64,000 nucleotides of DNA. It comes from Panax quinquefolius (lineage: Eukaryota > Streptophyta > Magnoliopsida > Apiales > Araliaceae). Shown one piece after another: positions 21,151-33,280 of this stretch. The translations under genes were made by a program, and so were the position numbers. The notes under the pieces were generated by a model that was given only the letters and a program-made list of their open reading frames with translations, had not been told where the DNA came from and did not search any database. The stretch's first letter is position 1; every line of letters starts with the position of its first letter. Where the stretch lies: assembly GCA_020205615.1 (NCBI GenBank), contig CM035160.1, positions 122,316,605-122,380,604 of the forward strand, read 5' to 3'.

Positions 21151-21475
21151 AGTACTCCCTTACCAGTAGCCTCTATATCCAAAGTACTCTCCCACTAGTA
21201 GCCTCCATATCCAAAGTACTCTCCCACCAGTAGCTTCTAAATTTGAAGTACCCTCCCACCAGTAGCCTCCATATCTGAAGTACTCTCTCATCAGTAGCTT
21301 CCATATCTGAAGTACTCTCTAGCCAGTAACATCCATATCCGAAGAACTCTCTCGCCAGTAACTTTCATATCCGAAGTACTCTCTCGCCAGTAACACTCAT
21401 ATCCGAAGTACTCTCCCACCAGTAGCCTCCATATCCGAAGTACTCTCTTGCTAGTAGCTTGCATAAATATATTAG
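21151..21475 (-). repeat. 32-bp minisatellite, about 10 copies
   Basis: AGTACTC starts at 21151, 21183, 21215, 21247, 21279, 21311, 21343 (one base changed), 21375, 21407 and 21439: exact 32-bp spacing. The unit is roughly AGTACTCTC-CCACCAGTAG-CCTCCATATCCGA. The short open frame on the minus strand here is a by-product of the repeat. Confidence 0.95.
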
Positions 21476-21610
21476 GATCCTCCACCTCCATCGTTATCTC
21501 TCCATGACCAGATTTTGCAATTTGAAAAAAGAGAACAACTTATCTGTTATGCGTAGGATCTCCCCTTCTTGGTAAATTGGTGATTTAATTCAATATTAGA
21601 ACACGCAATT

Positions 21611-21628
21611 TTCCACAGACGGCGCCAA
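21611..21628 (-). other. Primer-binding site of a minus-strand LTR element
   Basis: On the minus strand TTGGCGCCGTCTGTGGAA directly follows the LTR end (…GGCGTTAACA). The TGGCGCC start is typical of plant gypsy primer sites; the tRNA was not identified. The element interior would run leftward through the 32-bp array, with element F nested in it, possibly to the 50-bp array near 14412. Confidence 0.65.
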
Positions 21629-22250
21629 TGTTAACGCCAAATTTTGTACACTTAACAAAATCACCAAAACACAAGGTCAAAATCTTGCTAACGGTTGATT
21701 GTATTATTGTGAAATCACACTCACGAACTACACCCACATAAACATAAATAAAGAGATATAAAATATGAACACAAGAATTTACGTGAAAACCCAACTGGAA
21801 AAAAACCACGGAGAGAGAGAGAGAGAGAGAGAAATCTACTATAATAATATGGAGAGTACAAAGTATTTTTTTTTTGTCATATGCTCTTGTGTTCTGTTCC
21901 CCCTAAACCCTTGTTTATTGCTGTATTTATAGCTGTCATGTCCACCAGAATCCAATCAGGAGTAGGAGTCCTTTGTAGAATCACCATATAACTGCAATAA
22001 TGACTAATAGATTCCTTCCCAAATTAAACCTCTTTATCCCATCAAATAAGGAAAAACAATTTTACTTTAATAAAAACTCTCCCACTATCAAAATAAATTC
22101 AAATAATCACATCCCATCAAAAACTTTTTATCGTTAGTGCAATTATGATAATCGACATTGGAGACCTCGCACGGACAAAGCAGTACAAAAGTACATTATC
22201 AAGCGTGGCAAATTAATGCTGGTGACTAGTGACAGTGTGAGTGTGTGACA
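21629..22250 (-). repeat. LTR of a minus-strand retrotransposon (~620 bp)
   Basis: It begins (plus-strand view) TGTTAACGCCAAATTTTG next to a primer-binding site. A minus-strand TATA box, TATAAATAC, lies at about 21924-21932, and a (GA)n run at 21811-21832. The far end is not certain; TGTGTGACA near 22249 is a candidate. No second LTR was seen, so the 3' part of this element is lost or unrecognisable. Confidence 0.6.
21811..21832 (+). repeat. (GA)n microsatellite
   Basis: Eleven GA dinucleotides inside the LTR at 21629-22250. Confidence 0.95.
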
Positions 22251-22274
22251 CCCACTCTTGGGAATTATTTATTA

Positions 22275-22455
22275 CTACCTCAATTTTATAATTATTAATT
22301 ATTTTTATTTAAAAAAATTATTCTAATTTATTTGTCGATATAACTTTCTAAGAGAATTGATTATTTATTTTTTTATATTATCTTTAAATTCTCTCATTGT
22401 CCAAATAATTTTTTTTATTATATTAATAATTTTTAACTTTTCATAAAAGGGTAGT
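22275..22455. mobile_element. Stowaway-like MITE, left part
   Basis: It starts CTACCTCAATTTTATAATTA after a TA dinucleotide. The other end, CTACCTCTATTTCATAATAA on the opposite strand, is at 41068, followed by TA. Together (181 + 95 bases) they form a ~276-bp non-coding element with imperfect inverted termini and a TA duplication, as in Tc1/mariner Stowaway MITEs. Element B split it. Confidence 0.75.
22451..22455. repeat. Target-site duplication of element B (left)
   Basis: GTAGT directly precedes TGTGACGCCC at 22456 and recurs at 40969-40973 directly after TTCTTACA. Confidence 0.95.
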
Positions 22456-25139
22456 TGTGACGCCCCCAAAATAGGTATACATCACCCATCTTGAGTCGCC
22501 AAATACATGGTACAAAATTCAAATACAACTTAATAATACAACTGTTGTGTAGAATACGACAAGACATAACTGAGAGTTTTGATAAGAATATTGTCATCTA
22601 GACAATATCCACACTCAATGGAGTCCTCATTACATTTATTGTCACTATATTTAATAGAATAGTGAGGACTACTAATCCTATCATCTGAGGCAATCACTCC
22701 ATTCCCCCGATTAGTCCCCCATTTACGTTCTCATTTCACAGAGAAAGAATAAAGAAAGAAAGGTGAGCTCAACTAGCCCGAAGAAATATTATGACTAAGA
22801 TAATGCAGAATAATTTATCGTTAGCCTTCAACAGTGTTAAACTGATAAAATATAATAAACATCAAGTTTAACTGCAGCGGAATAAACAATTCATTAGAAG
22901 AGTTAAGTAGAGAATAAAATCTATTATCTTCTATGATTTAAAAGGTTTTTCATTACTTTTATCGCTGAGACTCAACTTAATAAATAATCCACATCATCCC
23001 TGCACTACGGCCAAGGATATTAATTAGTATCACGACCACAAATTATCCATGCACTACGGGCCAAAGATATTCGTATATTCATCAATGGTCATGAACATGC
23101 CAACAACTGTCCATCAATACACTACGGGCCAATGAGGACTTTTACCACATCATTTATAACATTATGGTCATGATTATACCGATTAATCCATGGTCATAAT
23201 CATACCAAGTCCATCTATGCTCTACAGGTCACAAATGACTTTCAATATAATATAAACATGAGGATGATGAAAATGATATAAGAATTCAATAAAACAAGTT
23301 CAAGAATTAATTTATCCAGGAACCAATAACGTCCAAATTGTCAACATGATACTTCTTTGTGGAGTAAAATTCAAGAATGCTCAGAAGAATATTTCCATGA
23401 AAAGATACTGGATGAAGCACAAATATCAAGGATATTCCACTAATTTCATGGACTATAGAAGTCAAAACTTTAACCAACTGAGTATAATAAAGAATGGAAT
23501 AACAAAAGAAATCACCAGGCATGCGATAGACCGCACAGACAGGTTATTCCAACAGAATAATAAATAACGGAACTAGGTCATGCGTAAACGCACAGATAGG
23601 ATATTCTAACAGAATAATAAACAACGGAACCAGTCATGCGTAAAACGCAGCGCACGTGATGTTCCAACGAATAATAAATAACGAAACCGGTCATGCGTAA
23701 CACATGCGATGTGATGTTCCAATGAATAATAAAAATGGAATAACAGAAGAATTTCACCATGTCTGCGGTACTTCGCATAGACAGGTTATTCCAACATAAT
23801 GATAAAGAATGGAATAATAGAAGAATTTCACCAAGTATAGGGTAGCACGCGTATACAGGTTATTCCAACAGAATAATAGAGAATAGAATAACAGAAGTTC
23901 TCTTCATGAATAAAAAAGAAATAATACCCCTTACCGTAAAAGAAAAGTATTCCGGCTGGTAGGGAGAGGATATTCTTGAAGAAAACTTGCACTAATTTCT
24001 ATGCTCAAAGATTTTTTAAACTCTAAAGAAATACGCTCAAGATTATAGAAGGAGAATTCTCTGAACTTCTGGTGTGATTTTCAATTCTAACTAAGCATCT
24101 TATTTATAGAAGAATGGAAAGGATATTATCTTTGCATATGCTGATAAAATATAATATATTCTATTTATAATCAAATAAAATAAAACTTTATAAAAAGTAT
24201 TACATTTTATATAAAAGTTTTTACTATCCAAACACTATGCAGACATTTATGCAACACTATGCATAAAAAATATAATATATTATATTTATAGTCTAATAAA
24301 ATAAATAACTTTATAAAAGTATTACATTTAATATAAAAAGATTTTACTATGCAAAACACTATGCGTAATAGAATATAATATATTCTATTTATAGTCTAAT
24401 AAAACAGATAACTTTATAATAGTATTCTGTTTTATATAAAAAGTTTTTTTGTTTTATTACATTAATAATACTAATAAAATAAAATTTATCATCATTATTA
24501 TAATTCACAATATTAATCGACCAGGTCGTTCCAAGGAAAAATGGGGCTTTCCAATTAGGATTTCTCCCTATTGGCGCGCAATTAGGTGACCAAACCTCTC
24601 GATGTGAACTTACAGACATCGTTAATATTTCAAATAATAATATTAATAACTTTGTCATCTCAATTATTGATTTAATAATATATAAAATATTGACAATAAT
24701 TGAATCAAATAACGTGAGATACTATCACGTGAATTACTATACCAATAATTGAACAAAAGCGGTGACTTCTCACGTAAGCATCAATAATCAATACCGTGTG
24801 CTACTATGCAACCACACGTATTACTGTAATTTTAACACTGGGTGTTTCAACAGTTAACGGTAAAACTTCTGTCGTTATTTTCATAAAGTATTTTTGTCGT
24901 TTTTTCAATCCAACAATTATTTCTGTTGTGGGGTCCACCAATGATTGTGTCGTTGTACGAATATTCCCTGTTCAAACGAATATTTCCCGACCAATCGAAT
25001 ATTATATAACAACTTGCTTACTGTGCAAAATTTATAAATATTACCCACAACTATAACATTATAACAAATTCACACCTTAATATTCAAAAATGATATTTAT
25101 TAAAAATTCATCTTTATTCATAAAAGTTGGGTTCTTACA
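22456..25139 (-). repeat. 3' LTR of element B (2.68 kb)
   Basis: In plus-strand view it starts TGTGACGCCCCCAAAATAGG and ends GGGTTCTTACA. A minus-strand TATA box (TATAAATAAG) lies at 24109-24118, with the hairpin block near 22620-22670 and 58-bp-type repeats near 23510-23890. AT-rich repeats at about 24160-24440 (ACTATGCA and TATAATATATTCTATTTATA units) are not seen in A. Confidence 0.92.
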
Positions 25140-25152
25140 ACCTCCCCTTCTT
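25140..25152 (-). other. Polypurine tract of element B
   Basis: On the minus strand AAGAAGGGGAGGT directly before the 3' LTR, identical to A and C. Confidence 0.9.
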
Positions 25153-25855
25153 ATAAAATTTCACCCTCGAAATTAGGGTACGTACCTGGTATGTCGAAGA
25201 GGTAAGGATACCTTGATTTCATCTCAGATTCTAACTCCCAGGTCATTTTCTCAACATCGTGGTTCCTCCACAAAACTTTAACTTGAGGTATAACCTTGGA
25301 GTATAGAACATGTTCCTTCTTATCCAAGATTTTAATAGGAACCTCTTCATACGTTAAATCTTCCTCTATTTCGTCCGGTTCTAACTCAATAATGTGGTGC
25401 GGGTCTTTCACATATTTACGTAACATAGATATGTGAAAAACGTTATGAACACGAGACATATTTAGCGGTAAAGCGAGTCTATAGGCCACAGTTTCTACTC
25501 GATCGAGGATTAAAAATGGGCCAATGAATTGAGGATTGAGCTTTTCTCTCTTTCTAAATCTCATAACTCCTTTCCATGGAACAACACGTAACAACACATG
25601 GTCTCCAATATCGAATTCTACGTCCTTTCGATGGAGATCAGCATAACTCTTTTGTCGATCTTGTGAGGTTTTTATACATTGTCGGATCGTTTTAATCTTT
25701 ACCGTAGTCATACGTACCAACTCCGGTCCCAACAACGTTGCTTCACCCACCTCATCCCAGCATACTTGAGAATGACACTTTCTTCCATACAACACCTCAA
25801 ATGGAGTCATGCCAATACTTGCTTGATAACTGTTGTTATAGGAAAACTCCACCAA
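25151..25855 (-). pseudogene. pol: Integrase C-terminus and chromodomain, element B
   Basis: An open stretch of ~234 codons. It holds the end of the integrase core ([23 protein letters not shown]), the linker and GPY/F-type region (IGPFLILDRVETVAYRLALP), then the Tekay/Del-type chromodomain near 25200-25330 (VKVLWRNHDVEKMTWELE). It ends in the same PNFEGEIL/S tail as A and C. It is the longest open part of B. The rest of integrase lies upstream in broken pieces. Confidence 0.85.
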
Positions 25856-26773
25856 TGGTAAGAACTTATCCCAACTTCCCTTGAAGTCAAGGACACAGAG
25901 TCTTAATAAATCATCAAGAGTTTGAATAGTCCTCTTCGACTGCCCGTCCGTCTGAGGATGATATGCCGAGCTAAATCATAAATCTGTACCCATAGCTTTC
26001 TGCTAACTAACCCAAAATCGTGAAGTGAATATTGGGTCTCGATTAGAAACTATGGATACTGGCATACCATGCAGTCTTATAATCTTGTTTATGTATATAC
26101 GAGCAAGACGTTCAAGTGTATAAGTTTCTCGTATCGGTAATAAATGAGTAGACTTGGTCAATCTATCAATAATAACCCAAATCGCATCTATGCTTTGAGA
26201 AATCGTAGGAACACCGGTAACGAAATCCATGGTAATGTGCTCCTACTTCCATTCTGGAATTTCAAGTGGTTGCAATGGACCTTTTGGTACTTGATGCTCC
26301 GCCTTAACTCATTGACAATTTAGACACCTTGAGATAAAAAGCGTTATCTCTCTCTTCATATTGCTCTACCAAAATGTGTGATGAAGATCACGATACATTT
26401 TGGTACTCCCAAGATGGATTGCAAATGGTGTATTGTGCGCCTCCATCATGATTTTATACTTTAAATCAGGGTCGTTAGGAACACAAAGTCTGGAGTTGAC
26501 TCGAAGTATTCCTTCTTCATCGATTCTTGCTTCCGGCATAGCACCTTCTTGCACTTTCTTTCTCATACGCATCAGCTCCAGGTCTGTAGCTTGAGCAGCT
26601 TTAACTTTAATAATTAAAGTCGATTCTACTTGTATATTCGCAATCATCACATGGGTCCCTGGAGTCTTTAACTCTATCTCCATCCTTTGCAAGTCACACA
26701 AAATGGGCCTTTTCATTGACAATATCGCACTCGTACTTGCATATGATCTTCTACTCAATACGTCAGCTACCAC
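25856..26773 (-). pseudogene. pol: Integrase N-terminus and core, element B (broken)
   Basis: Pieces at 26003-26230 (MDFVTG…SNRDPIF) and 26366-26773 (RNase H/integrase spacer and the H-x-H part). Stops occur between them, for example just after the HxxTFW block near 26366. The second catalytic Asp region reads SNRD instead of SDRD, so a conserved Asp has become Asn. Confidence 0.8.
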
Positions 26774-27181
26774 ATTCGCTTTTCAAGGATGGTATTGGAT
26801 GGTATGATCATAATCTTTCAACAGTTCAAGCCAACGTCATTGTCGCATGTTGAGTTCCTTTTGAGTGAAGAAATATTTAAGGCTTTTATGATCCGTAAAG
26901 ATCTCCACTTTCTCCCCATACAAGTAATGCCTCCAAATTTTAAGTGCGAAGACAACAGCTGCCAACTCTAGATCATGAGTAGGATAATTCCTCTCATATT
27001 CTTTGAGTTGTCTTGAGGCATAGGCTATGATTTTCCAATGTTGCATGAGAACACATCCCAACCCTTTGCCCGAAGCATCACTGTAGATGACAAATCCCTC
27101 CGAGCCAGATGGTATTGTCAGAACAAGTGTTGAAATGAGTCTCCTCTTGAGTTCTTGAAAACTATTCTCACATTCTTCGCT
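26774..27181 (-). pseudogene. pol: RNase H domain, element B (broken)
   Basis: 26837-27061 encodes the core RNase H blocks ([33 protein letters not shown]). Stops flank it, and the QRRWLE block that should follow is altered near 26840. Confidence 0.8.
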
Positions 27182-28000
27182 CTAACTGAACTTTGTATCT
27201 TTCCGAGTTAGCTGAGTTAATGGAGTAGAAATTCGAGAAAATCCTTCCACGAATCTCTGATAATAACCAGCTAAACTGAGAAAGCTACGTACTTCGATCA
27301 CTGATTTAGGTTGCTCCCAGCTTTGAATTGCTTCAATCTTTGCTGGGTTAACTGATATTCCATGACTTGATACTACGTGCCCAAGGAATGCTACTTCCTC
27401 AAGCCAGAACTTGCATTTCTTCAACTTGGCATAAAGCTTGTATTCACGAAGCGTTTGGAGTATTAGCCTCAAGTGTTGCTCATGATCTTCATGGCTTTTG
27501 GAATAAATAAGGATGTCATCAATAAAGACGACCACAAAGTGATCCAAATATTCCTTGAATACTCGGTTCATCATATCCATGAAGGCAGCAGGAGCATTAG
27601 TCAATCCAAAGGACATAACTAGGAATTCATAATGCCCGTACCGAGTTCTGAAAGCCGTCTTAGGAATGTCATCGGTTTTAATCTTCAATTTGTATATCCG
27701 GAACGAAGATCAATCTTTGAAAAGAATTTGGCTCCTTGCAATTGGTCAAACAGGTCATCAATACGTGGCAATGGGTACCTATTTTTGATGGTGACATGAT
27801 TCAACTCGAGATAATCAATATAAAGTCGCATACTCCCATCTTTCTTCTTCACGAATAGAAACAGAGCACCCTAAGGAGAGCGTCTGAGAGGACGAATGAA
27901 ACCAATGTCTAACAATTCTGCAATTGGGTCTTTAACTCCACGAAGTTCAATAGGAGCCATTCGATATGGGGCTTTGCAAATGGATTTTGTATCTGGGTTC
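27182..28000 (-). pseudogene. pol: Reverse transcriptase domain, element B (broken)
   Basis: 27182-27688 is open and carries the palm region with the FIDDILIYS catalytic motif (the gypsy form of YxDD) and the FLGHVVS and [10 protein letters not shown] blocks. Upstream, the fingers part (28000-27690) has frameshifts, for example a lost stretch at the HQLKI block near 27690 and extra bases near 27875 where C reads PWGAPVLF. Confidence 0.85.
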
Positions 28001-28584
28001 GGTTAATATAAAATTCAATTTCACGCTACGGGTAGGCTAGGAAGTTCTTCGAGAAATACGTCGGAAATTTATTAACAATAGAAATATCATTCAAATCGAC
28101 TTATTTTTGTTTAAATCATGACATGAGCTAAGAAAGCTTGACATCCGTTTTTCAATAAGCGAATAGCTTTATGGCTTGAGATGACGATGATTGATTTTAA
28201 TGGTTTGGTTGCTTGAATTAGCATAATAGGTTGGTTAGGAATATGAGCGCTAACAACCTTACGAAAATAATCAATTTTTGCATGATGAGTAGTTAACCAA
28301 TCAATCCTAGAATCACATCAAATGCAAGTATTTTTAATGAAATAAGATCGACGGTGTAATGTGAAGTGCCGATTTGAACCAAACAAGACTTATAAATAGT
28401 GGATGTAATGAAGGTTTCTCCCAACGGAGTTTCCACAGATAAGTCAAAGTCTGATTTCTACGGAGTCAAATTTAATCGTTGAGCGCAAGTAAGAGAAATA
28501 AAAGAATAGGTAGAACCGGTATCAAATAAGGTATAGACTTCGCTAGAGTTTGCACTGATATGTCCCTCCCCTCCGCATTTGAAG
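28001..28584 (-). pseudogene. pol: Protease and linker, element B (broken)
   Basis: The aspartic protease motif DTGS is recognisable near 28525. It follows the first zinc-knuckle codons too closely: compared with C (35293-35515) 223 bases are missing, with AGTTT shared at the junction near 28548. Further frameshifts follow. Confidence 0.75.
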
Positions 28585-28931
28585 CATATGATAGGTGGTC
28601 GTTCTCCTTCCTTAACAACGGGTGTTAATGCTTACGTCTTTCCATCATTTTTGAATCTCTTCTTCTTGAAATGTCCATTCTTATTGTCTTGGCCATGATT
28701 ACCACCGAAGTGGTTAATATTTCTGGCATGTTGATTCCCTCCACGTTTGTGGTCACCGCTTCGATGACTGCTACCACTGGTATTATCATTTTGCCGGCTG
28801 CATTCTCTTGGTTGAGTTGACTCGTTATCGCATTCCAATAACTGAGCCCTATTTACAACATCTGAATACAAACACAGTTTATGAGAAATTAGATATTGAC
28901 GTATCTCGGGTTTCAAACCTATTAGAAACAT
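28585..28931 (-). pseudogene. gag: Gag C-terminal part, element B
   Basis: It encodes the end of the retrotransposon Gag domain (GLKPEIRQYLISHKLCLYSD) and the His/Asn-rich basic tail. The frame starts abruptly where gag is fused to LTR sequence at AACAT (28927-28931). Confidence 0.8.
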
Positions 28932-29232
28932 GATACTTCTTTGTGGAGTAAAATTCAAGAATGCTCAGAAGAATATTTTCATGAAAAGATACTGGATGAA
29001 GCGCAAATATCAAGGATATTACACTAATTTCATGGAGTATAGAAGTTAAAACTTTAACTTATTTGAGTATAATAAAGAATGGAATAACAAAAGAAATGCT
29101 TGAGAATGCGATAGGCCGCTTACATAAAGTTATTCCAACAAAATAATAAATAACGAAACCAGGTCATACGTAAACGCACAGACATGATATTCCAATAGAA
29201 TAATAAACAACAGAACAAGGTCATGCGTAAAC
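28932..29232 (-). repeat. 5' LTR of element B, inner part left of element C
   Basis: The sequence matches the inside of the 3' LTR from about 23346 on. It is interrupted at 29233 by element C and resumes at 39463. Bases 29228-29232 (TAAAC) are the target-site duplication of C. Confidence 0.85.
29228..29232. repeat. Target-site duplication of element C (left)
   Basis: TAAAC directly precedes TGTGACGCCC at 29233 and recurs at 39458-39462 directly after GTCTTACA. Confidence 0.95.
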
Positions 29233-31875
29233 TGTGACGCCCTCAAAATAGGTATACATCACCCATCTTGGGTCGCCAAATACATGGTACAGAATACAAA
29301 TACAATCTTAAATATACAACATGAGCTGTGAGTTTTAATACAAATATTGTCGTCTAGACAATAAACAAACTCAAATTCAATATTATTACATTTATTTTCC
29401 CACTATTTCACTGAAGAGTGAGGACTACTAATGTTATCATCTGGTCCGTCACTCCGTTCCCCGACTAGTCCCTGCTACGTTCTCATTTCCTGAAGAGAAC
29501 AATGAAAGTAAAAGGGTGAGCTCAACTAGCCCAGTAAGAAATATTATGACTAAGATAATGCAGAATATGTTATCGTTAGCCTTCAACAGTGTTAAACTGA
29601 TATAATATAACAACCATCAAGTTTAACTGCAGCGGAACAAGCAATCCATTAAAAGAGTTAAGTAGAGAATAAAATCTACTATCTTTTATGATTTAAAAGG
29701 TTTTTCATCACTTTTATCGCTGGGACTCAGCTTAATAAATAATCTACATCATCGAATCACCCATGCACTACGGCCAAGGATATTCTTTAGTATCACGATC
29801 ACAAATTATCCATGCACTACGAGCCAAGGACATTCGTGTATTCATTAATGGTCATGATCATGCCAACAACTGTTCATCAATGCACTACGGGCCAATGAGG
29901 ACTTTTTCCACATCATTTGTAACATTACGGTCATGATTACACCGAATAATCCCTGGTCATAATCATACCAAGTCCATCTATGCATTATAGGCCACAGATG
30001 ACTTTCAACAAAATATAAACATGAGGATGATGACGATGATATAAGAATTCAATAAAACAAGTTCAAGAGTTACTTTATCCAGGAACCAATAACGTCCAAA
30101 TTGTCAACATGATACTGCTTTGTAGAGTAAAATTCAAGAATGCTCAGAAGAATATTTCCATGAAAAGATATTGGATGAAGCGCAAATATCAAGGATATTC
30201 CACTAATTTCATGGAGTATAGAAGTTAAAACTTTAGCCAACTGAGTATAATAAGGAATAGAATAATAAAAAAAATCACCAGGCATGCGATAGACCGCACA
30301 GGCAGGTTATTCCAACAGAATAATAATTAATCGAAACCAGTCCCACGTAAAACGCATACCGAGACGGGATATTCAACGAATAATAAATAATAAAACTAGG
30401 TCATAATGCGTAAAAGCACAGATGTGATGTTCCAACGAAGGACAAATAATGGAACCCGGTCCCAGAAAGCGTCTGAGACATGGATATTCCAAAGAGAATA
30501 ATAAAGAATGGAATAACGAAAGAATTTCACCAAGTATAGGGTAGCCCACATATCTGAGTTATTCCAATGAGAATAATAAAGAATAGAATAATATAAGTTC
30601 TCTTCATGGATAAGAAATAAATAATACTCCCTACCTTAGAAAAAAAACTATATACTAGAATAGTGAGGTAGCAGACTTCTCTTCTTCTTTCTCTCTATAA
30701 TTTCTCTCTATAATAATCGCTCTAAAGCTTTTGTGAATTGGTGAGAAATGAAAATTACAGTACAATACCTCAAACTTTTCTTTCATTTTTAATTTAGTCC
30801 TGCAAGTATTATCAAACTTGCACCACCTCCCCTAATAGTAAATAATGTGAATCAATAGTTCAATCATGTGAATCAATAGTATAATCATGTGAAAAATACG
30901 AATTACAGTATAGTACCTCCATCTATACCTCCATTTTTAACTTAGTCATGCAAGTATTATCAATCTTGCACCAACTCCCCTAATAGTACAAGAATGTGAT
31001 TCAATAGTACACACATGTGAACAAATAGTTATATAAGCATGTGAATTAGTAGCAATTAATTACTCATTTATCCGATAAATTAATTACGATTTATCAATAT
31101 AACCCCAGACATCAATTATCATCTAATAGATGTCGATTTCCACTAACACTAATAATCCCAACACAATGGAACTATCAAAATTCATTTTTAATCAACACAA
31201 CTTATTCATCATTAATATTATAACTCATAATATTTAACAACCAGGTCGTTCCCAGGAAAGAGGGGGCTTTTCGATAAGGATTTCTCCTTATTAGCGCGCA
31301 ATTAGGTGACCAAACCTCTCTTTGACAGAACTTATAAACATTTTCAATATTGCAAATAATAATTTGAATAACTTTGTCATCTCAATTATTGATTTAATAA
31401 TAATACATATTATGCAGATGATACTATGACAATAACTGAATCAATAATATGAGAGATATGATGCAGCAATTATAGTAGCAATAATTGAGTATAACTAAGT
31501 GACTTCTCACGTAAGCATCAATAATCAATACCGTGTGCTACTATGCAACCACGCGTATTACTGTACTTTTAACACCGGGTGTTTTAACAGTTAACGGTAA
31601 AACTTCCGCCATTATTTTCATAAAGTTTTTTTGTCGTTTTCTCAATCCGATAATAATTCCGTTGTGGGGGTCCACCAATGATTGTGTCGTTATACGAATA
31701 TTCCCTGTTAAAACGAATATTCCCCGACCAATCGAATATTATATAACAACTTGCGTACTTTGCAAAGTTTGTAAATATTACCCACAACTATAACATTATA
31801 TCAAATCCACATTATAAAATTCAAAAATATATTTCGAGAAAATTATTCTTTATTCATAAAAGTTGGGGTCTTACA
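29233..31875 (-). repeat. 3' LTR of element C (2.64 kb), TATA-less
   Basis: Plus-strand view TGTGACGCCCTC…GGGGTCTTACA. Compared with the 5' LTR it lacks the bases matching 38270-38333. The junction is at about 30750. That segment holds the TATA box (38286-38294). Confidence 0.93.
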
Positions 31876-31888
31876 ACCTCCCCTTCTT
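31876..31888 (-). other. Polypurine tract of element C
   Basis: On the minus strand AAGAAGGGGAGGT directly before the 3' LTR. Confidence 0.92.
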
Positions 31889-32333
31889 ATGAAATTTCGT
31901 CCTCAAAATTAGGGTACGTACCTGGTATATCGAAGAGGTAAGGATATCTTGATTTCATCTCAGATTCTAACTCCCAGGTCATTTCTTCCACATTGTGGTT
32001 TCTCAATAAAACTTTGACTTGAGGTATAACCTTAGAGCGTAGAATATGATCCTTTTTATCCAAGATTTTAACAGGTAACTCTTCATACGTTAAATCTTCC
32101 TCTATCTCGTCTGGTTCTATTTCAATAATGTGGTTCGGGTCTTTCACATATTTACGTAACATAGAAATGTGAAAAATGTTATGAACACGAGACATACTTA
32201 GCGGTAAAGCGAGTCTATACGCCACAGTTCCTACTCGATCGAGGATTAAAAATGGGCCAATGAATCGAGGGTTGAGCTTTCCTCTCTTTCCAAATCTTGT
32301 AACTCCTTTCCATGGAGCAACACGTAACAACAC
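31887..32333 (-). pseudogene. pol: Integrase C-terminal region and chromodomain, element C
   Basis: 148 open codons. It starts after the HxxDVEFDIGD block and holds the GPY/F-like region (IGPFLILDRVG), the RVHNIFHISMLRKYV linker and the chromodomain (VIPQVKVLLRNHNVEEMTWELE). A Trp common in this family near VLW is Leu here. A frameshift near 32400 separates it from the integrase core. Chromodomains of this clade are thought to steer insertion to heterochromatin. Confidence 0.87.
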
Positions 32334-32407
32334 ATGATCTCCAATATCTAATTCTACGTCCTTTCGATGAAGATCAGCATAACTCTTTTGTCGATCTTGT
32401 GAGGTTT

Positions 32408-33280
32408 TTATACGTGTCGGATCATTTGTATCTTTTCTGTAGTCATAAGCACCAACTCCGGTCCCAACAACGTTGCTTCACCCACCTCATCCCAGCATAC
32501 TAGAGAACGACACTTTCTTTCATACAACGCCTCAGATGGAGCCATGCCAATACTTGCTTGATAACTGTTGTTGTAGGAAAACTCCACCAATGGTAAGAAC
32601 TTATCCCAACTTCCCTTGAAGTCAAGGACACAGAGTCTTAATATATCTTCAAGAGTTTGAATAGTCCTCTCCGACTGCTCATCCGTCTCAGGATGATATG
32701 CCAAGCTAAATCGTAAATCTGTGCCCATAGCTTTTTGCAAACTAACCCAAAATCTTGAAGTGAATCTTGGGTCTCGATCAGAAACAATGGATACAGGCAT
32801 ACCATGCAGTCTTACAATCTCGTTTATGTACATACGAGCAAGACGTTCAAGTGTATAAGTTTCTCGTATAGGTAGGAAATGAGCAGACTTGGTCAATCTA
32901 TCAACAATGACCCAAATTGCATCTATGCCTTGAGAAACCTTGGGAAGACCAGTAACAAAATCCATGGTAATGTGTTCCCACTTCCATTCTAGAATTTCAA
33001 GTGGTTGCAATGGACCTTTTGGTACTTGATGCTCCACCTTGACTCGTTGACAAGTTAAACACCTTGAGATAAACTCTGTTATCTCTCTCTTCATATTGCT
33101 CCACCAAAATGTATGTCGAAGATCACGATACATTTTGGTACTCCTAGGATGGATTGCAAACGGTGTGTTGTGCGCCTCCATCATGATTTTATACTTTAAA
33201 TTAGGGTCGTTAGGAACACAAAAGTCTGGAGTTGACTCGAAGTATTCCTTCCTCATCGATTCTTGCTTCCGGCATAGCAC
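32408..33280 (-). pseudogene. pol: Integrase core, element C
   Basis: About 290 codons open. The zinc-binding HHCC region ends in CLTCQ. The catalytic blocks are TMDFVTG, SDRDPRF and the SERTIQ glutamate, all with correct residues. HPETDEQSE replaces the usual TDGQSE, so a conserved Gly is Glu. Integrase inserts the DNA copy and makes 5-bp duplications, as seen for this element. Upstream frame changes near 33290-33330 cut it from RNase H. Confidence 0.88.

Noticed and set aside
21151..21475. CRISPR-like array
   Set aside because: Direct tandem repetition of the whole unit with no unique spacers; this is plant nuclear DNA.
24796..25056. Frame of ~86 codons recurring in several LTRs (also at 31533 and 39115)
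   Set aside because: It recurs only because the LTRs are homologous. It lies in the LTR start region, has differing stops in other copies and shows no domain.
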